Shown here: positions 42,393-54,900 of the stretch, in pieces
How positions within the stretch are numbered: position 1 is the first letter of the stretch
How the letters are laid out: the number at the start of each line of letters is the position of its first letter
Assembly: GCA_003169975.1 (NCBI GenBank)
Contig: PNAA01000009.1
Coordinates: 82,671 to 146,670, forward strand
Source of the DNA: Spartobacteria bacterium
GTDB lineage: Bacteria; Verrucomicrobiota; Verrucomicrobiia; Chthoniobacterales; UBA10450
DNA length: 64,000 nucleotides
Reading direction: 5' to 3'
Notes under the pieces: model-generated
What the model was told of the DNA's origin: nothing
Seen by the model: only the letters and a program-made list of their open reading frames with translations
Databases searched by the model: none
Position numbers and translations under genes: made by a program

Positions 42393-43076
42393 ATGAATCT
42401 GACTCGAAATGGAAAAATCGCCCGGCTCCCGCGCTCGGTGCGGCAGGAATTAAACCGCCGCCTGGACGACGGAGAGCAAGGCAGGAAGCTTGTCGCGTGG
42501 CTCAACGCGCTGCCCGAAGTGCAGGCCATCGTGGCCGCAGAGTTCGGCGGGAAATCGATTCGGGAGCAAAATCTCTCCGAATGGAAACAGGGCGGCTATC
42601 GCGACTGGACGGCGCAGCAGGAGGCGCTCGAAATCGCCGGGCGGCTCGGCGAAGATGCAGCGGAATGGGCCGGCGAAGGCCGCGCGCCGCTGACCGACAC
42701 GCTGGCGCATTTTCTCGTCGCCCGTTACGCGGTGGCGACACGGCGCGTCGCCGAAACCGGCGGACGCGAAGGTTGGCGTTTGCTCCGCGAAATGTGCAGC
42801 GATGTCGTCGAGTTGCAGAAGTGCGATCACAGCACGCAGCGACTCCAAATCGACCGCAAACGCTTGCAACTCGAAAAAGAGAGCTCGGAGAAACAGATCC
42901 GCGAAAAGGTCGCGGAGTTGTTGAAAGAACCGGGCTCGAACGGCGAAGGTCTCAGCCGGGAGGAGCGCAACGACCGCATCCGCGAAATATTCAAATGGCC
43001 GCCCGAAAGAAAAAGAAACGGCGGCCTCACAGCTGAAACATTGGCGGAGATTGAGAGGACCCTGAAATTACTATGA
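42393..43076 (+). CDS. Mu Gp27-like (DUF3486-type) protein, module gene D
   Basis: 227 residues. The N-terminus (NGKIARLPRSVRQELNRRLDD, KLVAWLNALPEV, QNLSEWKQGGY) has the pattern of Mu Gp27/DUF3486 proteins, in which a helix-turn-helix-like segment is read from phage Mu-type genomes. A long helical region and the C-terminal domain shared with gene C follow. A truncated copy of the start lies at 28373. No other Mu genes are nearby. Confidence 0.65.
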   Translation: MNLTRNGKIARLPRSVRQELNRRLDDGEQGRKLVAWLNALPEVQAIVAAEFGGKSIREQNLSEWKQGGYRDWTAQQEALEIAGRLGEDAAEWAGEGRAPLTDTLAHFLVARYAVATRRVAETGGREGWRLLREMCSDVVELQKCDHSTQRLQIDRKRLQLEKESSEKQIREKVAELLKEPGSNGEGLSREERNDRIREIFKWPPERKRNGGLTAETLAEIERTLKLL

Positions 43077-43636
43077 TCTCCTTGTCGCATCCCAGCGTCG
43101 CGGCGCTCCAACGTCATCCTCTGGATAAGACTATGACCTGCCTATTTGTTACTCAGAAAGTAACCGGCCTAACTTTTGGAGGCATCGAAGCCATGCCAGT
43201 TACTCCTTTAGTTCCTTTTCCAGATTTAGATCGTTTTTATCCGGAAACAAGGCTCCCAGACAGGGAGAGAGACCGCGAGATTAAACCGCCTGCCTGTCGG
43301 TTTCATTTTTATAGATCCCACGATTTCAATATTGTTCGGTACGCGTTCGGCGTCTTACATTTTTGTCATGTTTGCCGGACCAAGCCGGGTCGCCCGGCCA
43401 TGACTTATCGGATAGAAACACCCGAGTCAGTTTTCGTTTTCTCATAGGTAAAACCAGGTTTCCATAACCACGCCGCGCACCGGCTCTGTAAGGCATCGGT
43501 AAGGCAAGGGTAAGGGCGGGGAACTTTCCAGCCCAAAAAATAATTCGCGAAAAGGAAATAATGTTATTGACCCCCGCACAGCCGACCAAGTAAAAAAAGC
43601 CGCATTTGCGCAGTTAGAAAAAACAAAAGGAAATAT
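43077..43636. other. Gap with conserved leader of giant secreted gene
   Basis: No gene is supported. The last 80 bases (AATGTTATTGACC, GACCAAGTA, GTTAGAAAAAACAAAAGGAA and ATATATG) match the leader at 48884-48961, including a possible -35 TTGACC, so both giant genes probably share a promoter and ribosome-binding site (AAAGGAAATAT). Confidence 0.45.
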
Positions 43637-46600
43637 ATGAGAGAAACCCCCAATAAAGTCGGTAGCGCTGCCGCGCTAATCAAAATCACGCTCTCTGTCG
43701 CACTTATCTCAGCGGCAGGAATCTTATTGGTCTCAAGTTTCGCCACCCGCGGCGCCGGTCGCCCGGACGCGCCGGCGGCCACCGGCCCGGCGAGCAACAA
43801 TCAAGTGACGGTTATCGAGTCGGTCAAGAACGACGTTTCACCGCCGGTGCGCGATGTACCGTTTGCGACGCTAAACCTGGTCCGGCTACCCTGCGAGCTT
43901 AAAGAAAACCCGAAGACAGGTATCCCCCACCAAGACGCTCCCGATGGCGCCCTCGGGGACCCGGCAAATGCATTGCGAAGCCTCCGGAACTCCCATATAC
44001 CGACCCCCACCCTGAACTTTGAAGGCATCGATTTTCCCGGTGTCGTTTGCTCCTGCGCGCCGCCGGACACAGACGGCGCAGTCGGTCTGAACCAGTACGT
44101 GCAAGAGGTCAACGAGGGCTTCCAGGTATTTAATAAGAGCAGCGGCGTATCGGAGCTCGGTCCCATTAGTGTTTCCTCGATCTGGACCGGCTTTGGCGGT
44201 GCCTGTCAGAACGCGGGAGAGGGCGATGTCGTCGTTCTCTATGACCACTTCGCCAATCGGTGGCTGATCAGCCAATTCGCCGCCGCTGGCACCGTCCCAT
44301 CGGATGAGTGCATCGCGATTTCAACGTCGCCCGATGCGACCGGCAGTTACTATCGCTACGACTTTCCTCTTGGCTCCAATTATTTCGACTATCCCAAGAT
44401 CGCCATCTGGCCCGATGGCTATTACCAAAGCAACAACGTTTTCAATACCGCGGGGACGAGCTTCCTCGGCCCGCAGCCGTTTGCGTTCAACCGGGCGAAC
44501 ATGCTGCAAGGGCTTCCGGCGACCGCCGTCAGCCCGGTCGGACCGTTGGGCTCCACGGTTGGTTCGATGCTGCCTGCTGACATCGATGGAATGACGCTGC
44601 CACCGAGTGGCGCGCCCGAGACCTACATCGGTTTTCCAACCGCCGGCAGCTACACGATCTATCACTTCCATGTTGACTTTGGCACGCCGGCTAATTCGAC
44701 CTGGACCACCTTCGCGACCCCCGCGGCCGCGGCTTTCACGCAACTGTGTACCACCGGCAGCAACACCCGAGCTTGTGTCCCTCAGTCGGGAGTGACAACT
44801 TCAACCAGCGGCCTGGACGGGATCGGCGACCGGTTCATGTTCCGCGCCGCTTATCGCAACTTTGGCACTCAGGCCTCGCCTCAGGAATCCCTCGTCTCCA
44901 ACTACACCGTTTGCGCAACGGGTGCTTGCGGCGCCGCCGGCACCGGCAGTGGTACCTCCGGTGTGCGTTGGTTCGAGCTACGGAACGTCACGAATGGGCC
45001 TGTGACCGTTTTTCAGGAGAATACCTACCAACCTGACACGACCTGGCGCTGGATGGGCAGCGCGGCGATGGACAACGGGGGGAACATCGCGGTCGGCTTT
45101 AGCGCTTCATCTGCCACCATCTTCCCGCAAATCCGCTATGCCGGGCGGCTCTCCACCGATCCGATAAACACCCTGGCCCAAGGAGAGGCGACTCTATTTT
45201 CCGGGACCGGCAGCCAAAGCACCACGGGCAACCGCTGGGGCGACTACAGCGCGATGAGCGTTGACCCTGAAGATGACTGCACTTTCTGGTACACCCAGGA
45301 ATACTATGCCACGACCAGCTCGTTCAACTGGCGGACACGTATCGGTAATTTCGCCTTCACGCAGTGCGTTCCGCAAACACCATCGCCCGTGGCCGCAATC
45401 TCGGTCTATAAAACGGCTGACTTCGCCAGCATCAACCCCGGCACGAACGTCGGTTTCACTGTGACCGTGAATAGCAGCGGGACCGACACCGCGACCGGTC
45501 TGTCCTTTAGCGACGCCCTCCCTTCCGCGAACAGTGTCAATTGGTCGATCAGCCCCCCCAGTGCGGGCTGGTCGATCAGCGGCGCGCCGCCCACGCAAAG
45601 CCTTGTTTACAGCGTGACCTCGATGCCCGCCGGCACAAGCTCCTCAGTGCACGTTACCAGCACAACCACGAGCGCGATTTGCGGGAGCAGCTCTTTGTCA
45701 AACACCGCGATGTTATCGAGCACCAACGCCGGGTCTAGCTTCGCCACCGCCACCACCGCCATCGACTGCACGAATTGCACCCCCAATGCATGGACCGACA
45801 ACTCGCCGCAGCTGGCTGTGCCTGCCAACATCATGGACCAGGCGGTGGCACCTCTTGGCACCAAGCTCTACATGTTCACCGGCGTCAGCAACGGCGCCAT
45901 TGCCACCGCAGCACGCAAGTACGACTCGGTAGCCAACACCTGGACGTCGCTTACCACTTACCCTGCAGGAGTTGAAGGCCCCGTGGCGGTGTGCGACGGC
46001 ACGCAATACTGCTTTATCATGGGCGGTGCCACCATCGCGACGACTCGCCGCTACGACACCGTGGGCAACACCTACACGACCCTGACGAGTTTCGGCACCG
46101 CGCGCTGGGCGGCTGGGGCGGCCTACTTCAATGGCAAGATCTATCTGGTGGGCGGCAATACCGCTTCCAGCACGACGAACACCCTCCAGATCGGTACGCT
46201 TAGCGGTAGCCCGCCCACTGTCACCTGGGCGGCCGGCGCGGTCGCGCCTGTTGCCGTGGGCTTCCCGGAGGTGACGTATATGAACGTCGGCGGCGTCGAC
46301 TACATTTACCTTGCCGGCGGCACAACTACGACTGCGGCGCAGAACGCGGTATATCGCTACAATATTGCTACTAACACCTGGTCTGCGAACCTCGGCAATA
46401 TGCCGGCGACCGTCTGGAGCGCCGCGAACGGAGTTGTAAATGGCTATTGGGTGCTGGCTGGCGGCTATGTCAACAACAACCCGTCCACCGCCACTTACAG
46501 TTATAATCCGACCGCCAACACCTGGACTCTTAATGCCAGCTCGATGGTGCAACCACGTGGCCGCGGCGCGGGCGCCGCGATCGGGGGAACTGCACTCTAC

Positions 46601-48457
46601 TCCCTCGGTGGGCGCAACGACGCGACCTTCAACGGCACCAATGATAACCAGCGGTATGTGTCGTCACTCTGCCCGGTGACGATCACCAAGACGGCCGACG
46701 CCGCGAGCGTGAGTGCCGGCGCACAGATCGGCTTCACCGTAACGTTGAACAATCCCACGGCGACCACCGCGACGTCGCTCAGTGTGGTCGATGCCTTGCC
46801 GGCGGGAACGGATGTCAACTGGACGATCGACGCCGGCAACACGAGCGCCGGTTGGTCGGTCAGCGGCTCGCCGCCGAGCCAGAGCCTGGTTTACAGTCCC
46901 ACCACGCTGGCCGGTGCTACCACCGTCAAGGCCCACGTGATCAGCACCACGACGACCAATAGCTGCGGCACTTACAACAATACGGTCAGCTTCACGACCG
47001 GCAACCTTGGGTCGGGTAACGCCTCGGACTCCGAGACGGTCACCTGCCCGACGCCGACACCGACGCCGACACCTACTCCTACTCCTACTCCTACTCCTAC
47101 GCCGACGCCAACACCCACACCGACGCCCACACCGACTCCGACACCTACTCCTACGCCCACACCGACACCTACACCTACACCGGCGAGTCTCTCGATCACC
47201 AAGACGGCTGACGCGGCCAGTGTCAATGCGGGTTCGCAGATCGGCTTCACTGTGACGCTAAGTAACAGCGACCCCGGCACGGCAACGGGGTTGAGCGTGA
47301 CTGACAACCTGCCGGCCGGGACCGACGTCAACTGGACGATCGACGTTGGGGGCACAAGCCCGGGCTGGTCAGTCAGTGGCACGCCGCCGACGCAGAGCCT
47401 CGTTTACACGCCCACCATGCTGGGCGGTAACACGAGCACCACCGCGCACGTGGTCAGCACCACGACCGGCAATAGCTGCGGCGCTTACAGCAACACGGCC
47501 AGCTTCACGAGCGACAACGGCGGTTCGGGTAATGCCTCGGACTCCGAGACGGTCAATTGTGCGAGTGTCTCGATCACCAAGACGGCTGATGCGGCCAGTG
47601 TCAGCTCCGGTTCGCAGATCGGCTTCACGGTGACGCTGAATAACACTGGCGCTGGCACGGCGACAGGGTTGAGCGTAACCGATAACCTGCCAGCCGGGAC
47701 CGACGTCAACTGGACGATCGACGTCGGGGGCACGAGCGCAGGCTGGTCGATCAGCGGCACGCCGCCGACGCAGAGTCTCGTTTACACTCCCACCACGCTG
47801 GCTGGTAGCACGAACACGACCGCGCACGTGGTCAGCACCACGACGACCAACAGCTGCGGCACTTACAACAACACCGCCAGCTTCACCACCGGCAACGATG
47901 GCTCGGGTAATGCCTCGGCTTCCGAGACGGTCGTCTGCCCGGTCCAGTTGACGAGCATGGTCTCGGAGATGGTTCATGGCGGGGCCGGCACGTTTGATAT
48001 CGATCTGACGGGTGGCAGCGGCGTTGAATGCAGAAACGGCGCGGGCGGCAACTACACGCTGATCCTGACCTTCTCCAACAACCTGACGAGCGTTGGTGGT
48101 GCCAGCGTGGGTTGCGGCTCTGTCAGCAGCAGCGCGATCGGCCCGAACGCGAATCAATACACGGTCAATCTCAGCGGCCAGGGTGTGTGCAACGCCCAAT
48201 ACAACACTATTACGCTGACCAACGTGAATGATTCCATGGGTAACCACAGCAACACGGTTCTCAGCCCGCAATGGGGTCTGCTGATCGGCGACACGACTGG
48301 CGACGGCTCGGTCAATGCCGGCGACATCGGCCAGACCAAATCCGAGTCGGGCAATCCGGTCACCGGCTCCAACTTCCGGGAGGACGTGACGGTCGACGGC
48401 AGCATCAACGCCGGCGATATCGGGCTCGTGAAATCAAAGTCAGGCACCGGCCTGTAA
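43637..48457 (+). CDS. Giant secreted DUF11/kelch/dockerin-like protein, copy 1
   Basis: 1606 residues. A signal-anchor-like N-terminus ([24 protein letters not shown]) is followed by a conserved 450-residue region ([48 protein letters not shown]). Then a DUF11 domain, a kelch-type propeller, and three more DUF11 domains ([33 protein letters not shown]). A run of about 20 Thr-Pro pairs joins two of them (47047-47180). The end is dockerin-like, two EF-hand-type loops ([19 protein letters not shown] and [15 protein letters not shown]). It probably acts at the cell surface or outside the cell. A strong terminator follows. Confidence 0.85.
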   Translation: MRETPNKVGSAAALIKITLSVALISAAGILLVSSFATRGAGRPDAPAATGPASNNQVTVIESVKNDVSPPVRDVPFATLNLVRLPCELKENPKTGIPHQDAPDGALGDPANALRSLRNSHIPTPTLNFEGIDFPGVVCSCAPPDTDGAVGLNQYVQEVNEGFQVFNKSSGVSELGPISVSSIWTGFGGACQNAGEGDVVVLYDHFANRWLISQFAAAGTVPSDECIAISTSPDATGSYYRYDFPLGSNYFDYPKIAIWPDGYYQSNNVFNTAGTSFLGPQPFAFNRANMLQGLPATAVSPVGPLGSTVGSMLPADIDGMTLPPSGAPETYIGFPTAGSYTIYHFHVDFGTPANSTWTTFATPAAAAFTQLCTTGSNTRACVPQSGVTTSTSGLDGIGDRFMFRAAYRNFGTQASPQESLVSNYTVCATGACGAAGTGSGTSGVRWFELRNVTNGPVTVFQENTYQPDTTWRWMGSAAMDNGGNIAVGFSASSATIFPQIRYAGRLSTDPINTLAQGEATLFSGTGSQSTTGNRWGDYSAMSVDPEDDCTFWYTQEYYATTSSFNWRTRIGNFAFTQCVPQTPSPVAAISVYKTADFASINPGTNVGFTVTVNSSGTDTATGLSFSDALPSANSVNWSISPPSAGWSISGAPPTQSLVYSVTSMPAGTSSSVHVTSTTTSAICGSSSLSNTAMLSSTNAGSSFATATTAIDCTNCTPNAWTDNSPQLAVPANIMDQAVAPLGTKLYMFTGVSNGAIATAARKYDSVANTWTSLTTYPAGVEGPVAVCDGTQYCFIMGGATIATTRRYDTVGNTYTTLTSFGTARWAAGAAYFNGKIYLVGGNTASSTTNTLQIGTLSGSPPTVTWAAGAVAPVAVGFPEVTYMNVGGVDYIYLAGGTTTTAAQNAVYRYNIATNTWSANLGNMPATVWSAANGVVNGYWVLAGGYVNNNPSTATYSYNPTANTWTLNASSMVQPRGRGAGAAIGGTALYSLGGRNDATFNGTNDNQRYVSSLCPVTITKTADAASVSAGAQIGFTVTLNNPTATTATSLSVVDALPAGTDVNWTIDAGNTSAGWSVSGSPPSQSLVYSPTTLAGATTVKAHVISTTTTNSCGTYNNTVSFTTGNLGSGNASDSETVTCPTPTPTPTPTPTPTPTPTPTPTPTPTPTPTPTPTPTPTPTPTPTPASLSITKTADAASVNAGSQIGFTVTLSNSDPGTATGLSVTDNLPAGTDVNWTIDVGGTSPGWSVSGTPPTQSLVYTPTMLGGNTSTTAHVVSTTTGNSCGAYSNTASFTSDNGGSGNASDSETVNCASVSITKTADAASVSSGSQIGFTVTLNNTGAGTATGLSVTDNLPAGTDVNWTIDVGGTSAGWSISGTPPTQSLVYTPTTLAGSTNTTAHVVSTTTTNSCGTYNNTASFTTGNDGSGNASASETVVCPVQLTSMVSEMVHGGAGTFDIDLTGGSGVECRNGAGGNYTLILTFSNNLTSVGGASVGCGSVSSSAIGPNANQYTVNLSGQGVCNAQYNTITLTNVNDSMGNHSNTVLSPQWGLLIGDTTGDGSVNAGDIGQTKSESGNPVTGSNFREDVTVDGSINAGDIGLVKSKSGTGL

Positions 48458-48475
48458 AGCTCGCAGTCTGAGTCC

Positions 48476-48515
48476 GAAATACCCGTTAGGCCTCGCCTAA
48501 CGGGTATTTCTTTTT
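48476..48515. terminator. Strong intrinsic terminator, copy 1
   Basis: A perfect 15-bp stem (GAAATACCCGTTAGG / CCTAACGGGTATTTC), 5-base loop CCTCG and T5 tract. The same element follows the second giant gene at 55045-55084. Confidence 0.92.
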
Positions 48516-48581
48516 AATCCAGGCCAGCGCCTCGGCCCGGTCGCGCAACTCGCCTTCCAACTGCTGGGTCTCGACCGCCTC
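48486..48581 (-). pseudogene. Duplicated 3' end of CCA-adding enzyme gene
   Basis: The minus frame encodes EAVETQQLEGELRDRAEALA, WIKKKYPLGEA and stop, identical to the last 31 codons of the gene at 55055-56371. Identity ends abruptly after CGAGGA (48586 vs 55155). This is a scar of the tandem duplication that produced the two giant genes. Confidence 0.9.
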
Positions 48582-48586
48582 GAGGA

Positions 48587-48960
48587 AAAATTGTCGAATC
48601 CATTTGCGCGCCAAACTCTCCCGCTGCCGTCCCATTTTACGAAAAAGGCACCCGGCTTTCTCGAAACGAAACATTACATTTTTATCATGTCTGGCAATCT
48701 CGGCAACCTCATGCGAGCGAGTGAATTATTACTTAAGCGGTAAAATGTCCGCCTCCATTTATCGTTCCCACAGAGGGAAAACACGCGGGTGAAAACGACC
48801 CGATTCGCCGGCGCTGCAACCCGCCATCGAGGTGACCTCCTGACGGAAAGGTTTCCGGAAATCAAAAAAACTTCGGGCAAAGAAAAAATGTTATTGACCG
48901 CCGGACGGCGAACCAAGTAGAAGCCCCGTTCAATCTGTTAGCTAAACAAGAAAGAAATAT
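48587..48960. other. Leader region of second giant gene
   Basis: No gene is supported. The last 80 bases match the leader of the first giant gene (AAAAAATGTTATTGACCGCC, GAACCAAGTAGAAGCC, AAGAAAGAAATATATG). Confidence 0.45.
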
Positions 48961-51900
48961 ATGAAAGAAACCCCTAAGAAAGTCGGAAGCGCCGCCGCGC
49001 TGATTAGGATTACACTCTCTGTCGCATTGCTCTCTGCGGCCGCCATCTTGCTGGCCTCCAGTTTCGCCACGCGCGGAGCCGACCGCCCGGACCAGCAGCC
49101 CGCCCAACAATCAAAACCGCAGGCCTTGCCCGGCTCACAACATCCTGACGTCGTGACCGTGATCGGTCCGGTCTTGCAAAATAAGGATTTGCGCAACCTT
49201 CCCTACATTCCCGCCAACCACGAAACCGAGGAGCGCCGTCTCACCCGGTATCCATTCCCTTTGAAAAAGCGTCAGACCAACCAACCATCGAACCTGGTCA
49301 ACCAGATCGTCACGCATGCGATTTCCCCCAACATGCCGGCCACATTACTGTCGTTCGACGGGATCGACTCCAACCTTAGTGGCTGCGGCTGTTTGCCGCC
49401 TGACTCCGATGGCGACATAGGAGCGAATAACTACATCAACTCGGCTAATAGTTCGATCCAGATCTATGATAAGGTTGGCAACGTACTGGCCGGCCCGATC
49501 ACCTATAATTCTTTCTTCTCCGCAATTGGCACTGGCAACCCGTGCGGCAACAACAACAACGACGGCGACGGTCTCGCGTTTTACGATCACATCGCCAACC
49601 GCTGGGTGATCACCGATTTTGCGTTCCCGGCTGCTGGCACGACCAACTGGCAGTGCATCGGCGTCTCCCAGACCAGCGACCCCGTCGCCGGCGGCTGGTA
49701 CCTCTACACTGTCCAGGTTGACGCCTCAAATCCCACCTTTATCGGTGACTACCCAAAATTCGCCGTCTGGCCCGATGCCTATTACCTTTCGGTCAATTTG
49801 TTCAACCAGACAGACTCGTCCTTCCAGGGCGTGCGGCAGTTCGCGTTCGACCGCAACAGCATGATCGGCGGCGGGAGCACAAACGCGATCGCTTTTTCGA
49901 TTTTGCCGGCTAATCTCGGCGATCAATACAGCTTGTTGCCGGCGACCTTCCGCACCGGCGCGCCGCCAGTCGGCCAACCCGAGTGGTTCATGAGTGTCAA
50001 CAGCTCCTCGGTTGCCGGCACGGTTGAAACTCAAGTCTTCGTTCGTCGTTTTCACGTCGACTTCGTGACTCCCGCCAATTCCACCTACGGCATAGGCGCC
50101 ACCCACACGCCGGACGGCATCATCACGGTGAACGGCTTTATTGATGGGTTCACCGCTACCACGAGCAACATCGTGCCTAACGGGACCGCCACGACCACGC
50201 AATATCTCGACACGCTGGGTGACAAGTTGATGTACCCGCTCGCTTACCAAAATATCAACGGCAAGGAATACATTTACGCTGACCAGACCGTTGCTCCCTT
50301 CAACAACGGCACGACCAATACTGGGCCGACTGACGTCAGGTGGTATCAATTCGACATGACTGGGAACACCATTCCCGCCACGCCCGCCCAGCAACAAGAC
50401 TTCACCAATGGCAACGACGGTCTTTACCGCTGGATGCCCAGCATCAACGTCGATGGCTCGGGCAACATGGCGATTGGCTATTCGGTTTCCAGCACGACCC
50501 TCAACCCCGGCATCCGTTATGCCGGACGTCTCTCGACCGATCCATTGAACAACCTGTATCAGGGCGAAGCAGTCATGACTCCCGGCACCGGACACCAGAC
50601 CAGCACCAGCGGGCGCTGGGGAGACTATAGCGCGCTCTTTGTCGATCCGACCGATAACTGCACCTTCTATCACACCAACGAGTATTATTCCGTGACGGGC
50701 AGCGCCAGTTGGAGAACCCGCGCCGGCACTTTCAAATACGGGACTTGCACCGGCGCGCCGCCCCCAACCCCAACGCCCACCATAACGCCGACGCCGACGC
50801 CCACTCCAACTCCTACGCCGACTCCCACTCCCACGCCGACGGCGACTCCAACTCCTACGGCAACACCGTCGCCCACTCCGCCAATTTCGGCCGGTCCAGT
50901 AACGATCACGGCGACCGCCGGCACGACTGGCCCAACTGATTACCCGACCGTCCAGGCCGCCTTTGCCGCGATCGACATCGGCACACACCAGGGCGCGATC
51001 AACGTCTTTGTTCTTGGAGATACGACCGAAACCGCGACCGCACTCTTAACCGCGAGCGGGGTCGGCGGAGCCAGCTATACTTCGGTCCTGATGCTGCCCG
51101 TCGGGACGAGAAATATCTCGGGCAACCTGGCCCTTCCGTTGATCGACCTAAGTGGCGCAAAGAATGTGCGAATTGATGGCTATGGCTCGATGACTATCTC
51201 GAACACCAGCACGAGCGCCACGGCCACCACCAGCACCATTCGCCTGATCAACGGTGCGCAGAACGATACGATCGCAAACTGCAGCATCCTCGGTTCGTCC
51301 ACCGTCCCACTAGGGACTGCGGGCGGGAATATCCTCGTCAGCACGACCACCGGCTTGACGGCCGGTTCGGGCAACAATAACAACACCGTATTCGGGAATA
51401 ACATCGGTCCTGCTGGGGCGAACCTGCCGACCAAGAGCATTTCCGCGCTAGGCACCGCCGGTAATAACACCGTCAACACGGGTGATCTCATATCCTACAA
51501 CAACATCTTCGACTTCTTTAACGCGACACTCGCCACCACGGGTATCGACATTCGCGCCGGTAACCAAAGTTGGACCATCTCCAATAACCAGATCTACCAG
51601 ACTGCCACGCGAACCTTCACTGGCGCTGCCGGAGTGCGTTACTCCGGCATCACGTTTAGCGGGACCACCGGTGCGACTGGTAACTTCATCACCATTTCTG
51701 GAAATATCATCGGTTTTGGCGCGGCGAACGGGACCGGAACCACGACGATTACTGGCACCGGGACCGGCACCGGGAATGAAGTCAGAGGGATCGACATCCA
51801 AGGCGCCAGCAGCGGGAAGGCCACCAGCGTGCAAGGCAATGTCATTTCCGGGATCAATCAGACATCGTCCCGCGCTTCGACGACTACCGGTCTGGGTGCC

Positions 51901-54900
51901 TTTGCGGGTATCTCGATTAGCACGAGTACCGGCGCCTCCGCCACCGGTGTCTTTGATGTTGGCAGCGTTACCGGTAATACCATCGGCAGTCTGGATGGCT
52001 CATCGACCATCGTGATTAATGCGACCTCAATCACCGCGAGCACCGCGCCTGTAATTGCCATCCTCGACTTCAGTGCAAGTTCCAACAACGTTTCCAATAA
52101 CAACATTGGCGCGATCACCATTCAGGGCTCGGGAACAGTGACGGGATTCAGGGGAATGTTCAACGGCGCGACTGCGGCGAGCACCCATACGATCAATAAC
52201 AACACGATCGGTGGAGCAACGTCCGCCGGCGCGATCACCGACACCCAGCTCGGCAGCTATGCGGTCTACGGAATTCAAACTTCCACCGCGGCTTTCTCCA
52301 TCAATGGCAATACCATTCGCAACCTGAATGGCAGCGCCAATGTCTTGGGCTTCGTTGTCGCCGGAGGCATCTCGTTCAACAGCACGAGCACTACGGCCGT
52401 CAGCAACATTTCGCGAAACACGATCTACAATCTGTTCGACAACGCCGGCACGGCCAGTGACTCGATCTATGCCATCGATATCACCATGCCGACGAACACC
52501 GCGGTGACGGCGAACCTCGTGGAGCGAAACTTCATCCACTCGTTGAATATAACTTCGACCGACACCACCTGTCAGCTCTGGGGTATCGTCCTGCGCGGAC
52601 CCGCTTCGGGCACCGCCACGACCACCCTGCAAAATAACATGATCCAGCTCGGGCTGGATTCCCTGGGCAATTCGATCACGACTGGCTACTCCCTCATCGG
52701 CATTCGGGATATTGCCCCGACCGCGACCGGGATCACCAACACCAGTTACTATTTCAACAGCGTTTACATCGGCGGCAGCGGGGTTGTCTCTGTTGCGTCC
52801 AATACCTACGCCTTCGATAGCACCGTGGTGACCAATACGCGCAATTACAAAGATAATATCTTCTTTAATGCGCGCAGCAACGCTTCCGGCGCTGCCTTCA
52901 ACTACGCCATCACCGTCGGCGGAACGACAGTCAACCCAACCGGTCTGACCAGTAACTACAATGACCTCTATGCCACCGGCACGGGTGGATTTGTCGGTAT
53001 CTTCAACGCCGTTCAACAGTTAACCCTCGCCAACTGGCAAACCGCCACCGGTCAGGATGCGAACAGCCTCTCGGTTGATCCGCTCTTCGTGAATCCAAAC
53101 GGAAGTGCCACGACCGCGGATCTGCATATCCAGAACGGGAGTCCGGTGATTGGCTTCGCCACTCCCATCACCTCCACGATGGCCAGTCCGCTTACCGGCA
53201 TTACGAACGACTTCGACAATGACGGGCGCAACCCGGTCACTCCCGATGTCGGCGCCGATGAAAAGAATCCGTTCGCTCTCAACCTGAGCATCACCAAGAC
53301 GGCCGACGCCCCGAGCGTGAGCGCTGGTGCACAGATCGGCTTTACCGTCACGTTGAACAATCCGACCGCCACGGCGGCGACCTCGCTCAACGTGATCGAT
53401 GGCCTGCCTGCGGGAACGGATGTCAACTGGGCGATCGATCCGGGCCCCACCAGCCCCGGCTGGTCGGTCAGCGGCACGCCGCCGAACCAGAGTCTCGTTT
53501 ACTCTCCGTCGACGCTGGCCGGTAATACCACCACCACGGCGCACGTGATCAGCACCACGACGACCAACAGTTGCGGCACTTATAGCAATACGGCCAGCTT
53601 CACCACCGGCAACGATGGCTTCGGGTCCGCTTCGGCCTCCGAGACGGTCATCTGCCCGACTCCGACGCCAACGCCTACTCCCACGCCGACACCAACGCCT
53701 ACTCCCACTCCTACTCCCACCCCAACACCGACACCTACACCCACACCTACGCCGAGTGTCGCGATCACCAAGACGGCTGATGCGGTCAGTGTCAACGCCG
53801 GTTCTCAGATCGGCTTCACGGTGACGCTGAATAACACTGGCGCCGGCGCGGCGACGGGGTTGAGCGTGACCGATAACCTGCCGGCCGGGACCGACGTCAA
53901 CTGGACGATCGATGTCGGGGGCACGAGCGCAGGCTGGTCGGTCAGCGGCACACCGCCGACGCAGAGTCTCGTTTACACTCCCACCACGCTGGGCGGTAAC
54001 ACGAGCACCATCGCCCACGTGGTGAGCACCACGACCGGCAACAGTTGCGGCGGTTACAGCAACACCGCCAGCTTCACGAGCAGCAACGCCGGCTCTGGTT
54101 CCGCCTCGGATTCCGAGACGGTCAATTGCGCGAGTGTCTCGATCACCAAGACGGCTGATGCGGCCAGCGTCAGCTCCGGTTCGCAGATCGGCTTCACGGT
54201 GACGCTGAATAACACTGGCGTTGGCACGGCGACTGGGTTGAGCGTAACCGATAACTTGCCAGCCGGGACCGACGTCAACTGGACGATCGATGTCGGGGGC
54301 ACGAGCGCAGGCTGGTCGGTCAGCGGCACACCGCCGACGCAGAGTCTCGTTTACACTCCCACCACGCTGGCTGGGAGCACGAACACGACCGCGCACGTGG
54401 TCAGCACCACGACGACCAACAGCTGCGGTGCCTATAACAACACCGCCAGCTTCACGACCGGCAACGACGGTTCGGGGAATGCCTCGGCTTCCGAGACGGT
54501 CGTCTGCCCGGTCCAGTTGACGAGCATGGTCTCGGAGATGGTTCATGGCGGGGCCGGCACGTTTGATATCGACCTGACGAGCGGCACCGGCGTCGAATGC
54601 AGAAACGGTGCGGGCGGCAACTACACGCTGATCCTCACCTTCTCAAACAACCTGACGAGCGTGGGTAGCGCCAGCGTGGGTTGCGGCACGGTCGGCAGCA
54701 GCGCGATCGGCCCGAACGCGAATCAATACACGGTCAATCTCAGCGGCCAGGGTGTGTGCAACGCCCAATACAACACTATTACGCTGACCAACGTGAATGA
54801 TTCCATGGGCAACCACAGCAACACGGTTACCAGCCCGCAATGGGGTCTGCTCATCGGCGACACCACTGGCGATGCCTCGGTCAATGCCAGCGACATCGGC

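Noticed and set aside
43073..43447. Frame overlapping the end of the Gp27-like gene
   Set aside because: Composition is irregular, no conserved block, and no ribosome-binding site.
46985..47185. Regular ACNCCN repeat that could be taken for a CRISPR or minisatellite
   Set aside because: It encodes an in-frame Thr-Pro linker in the giant protein; the same occurs at 50762-50880 and 53655-53755. No spacers or cas genes.
48485..48504. GTTAGG...CCTAAC boxes as attC sites
   Set aside because: They are the two arms of a perfect 15-bp stem with a T-run after a stop codon, i.e. a terminator, and are repeated at 55050 for the same reason.
53020..54546. Long minus-strand open frames opposite the giant genes (also 47369-48271, 49726-50988, 52027-53016)
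   Set aside because: They are complements of DUF11 and beta-helix coding sequence, low in complexity and Arg/Gly-rich, without start signals. The plus frames explain the region.
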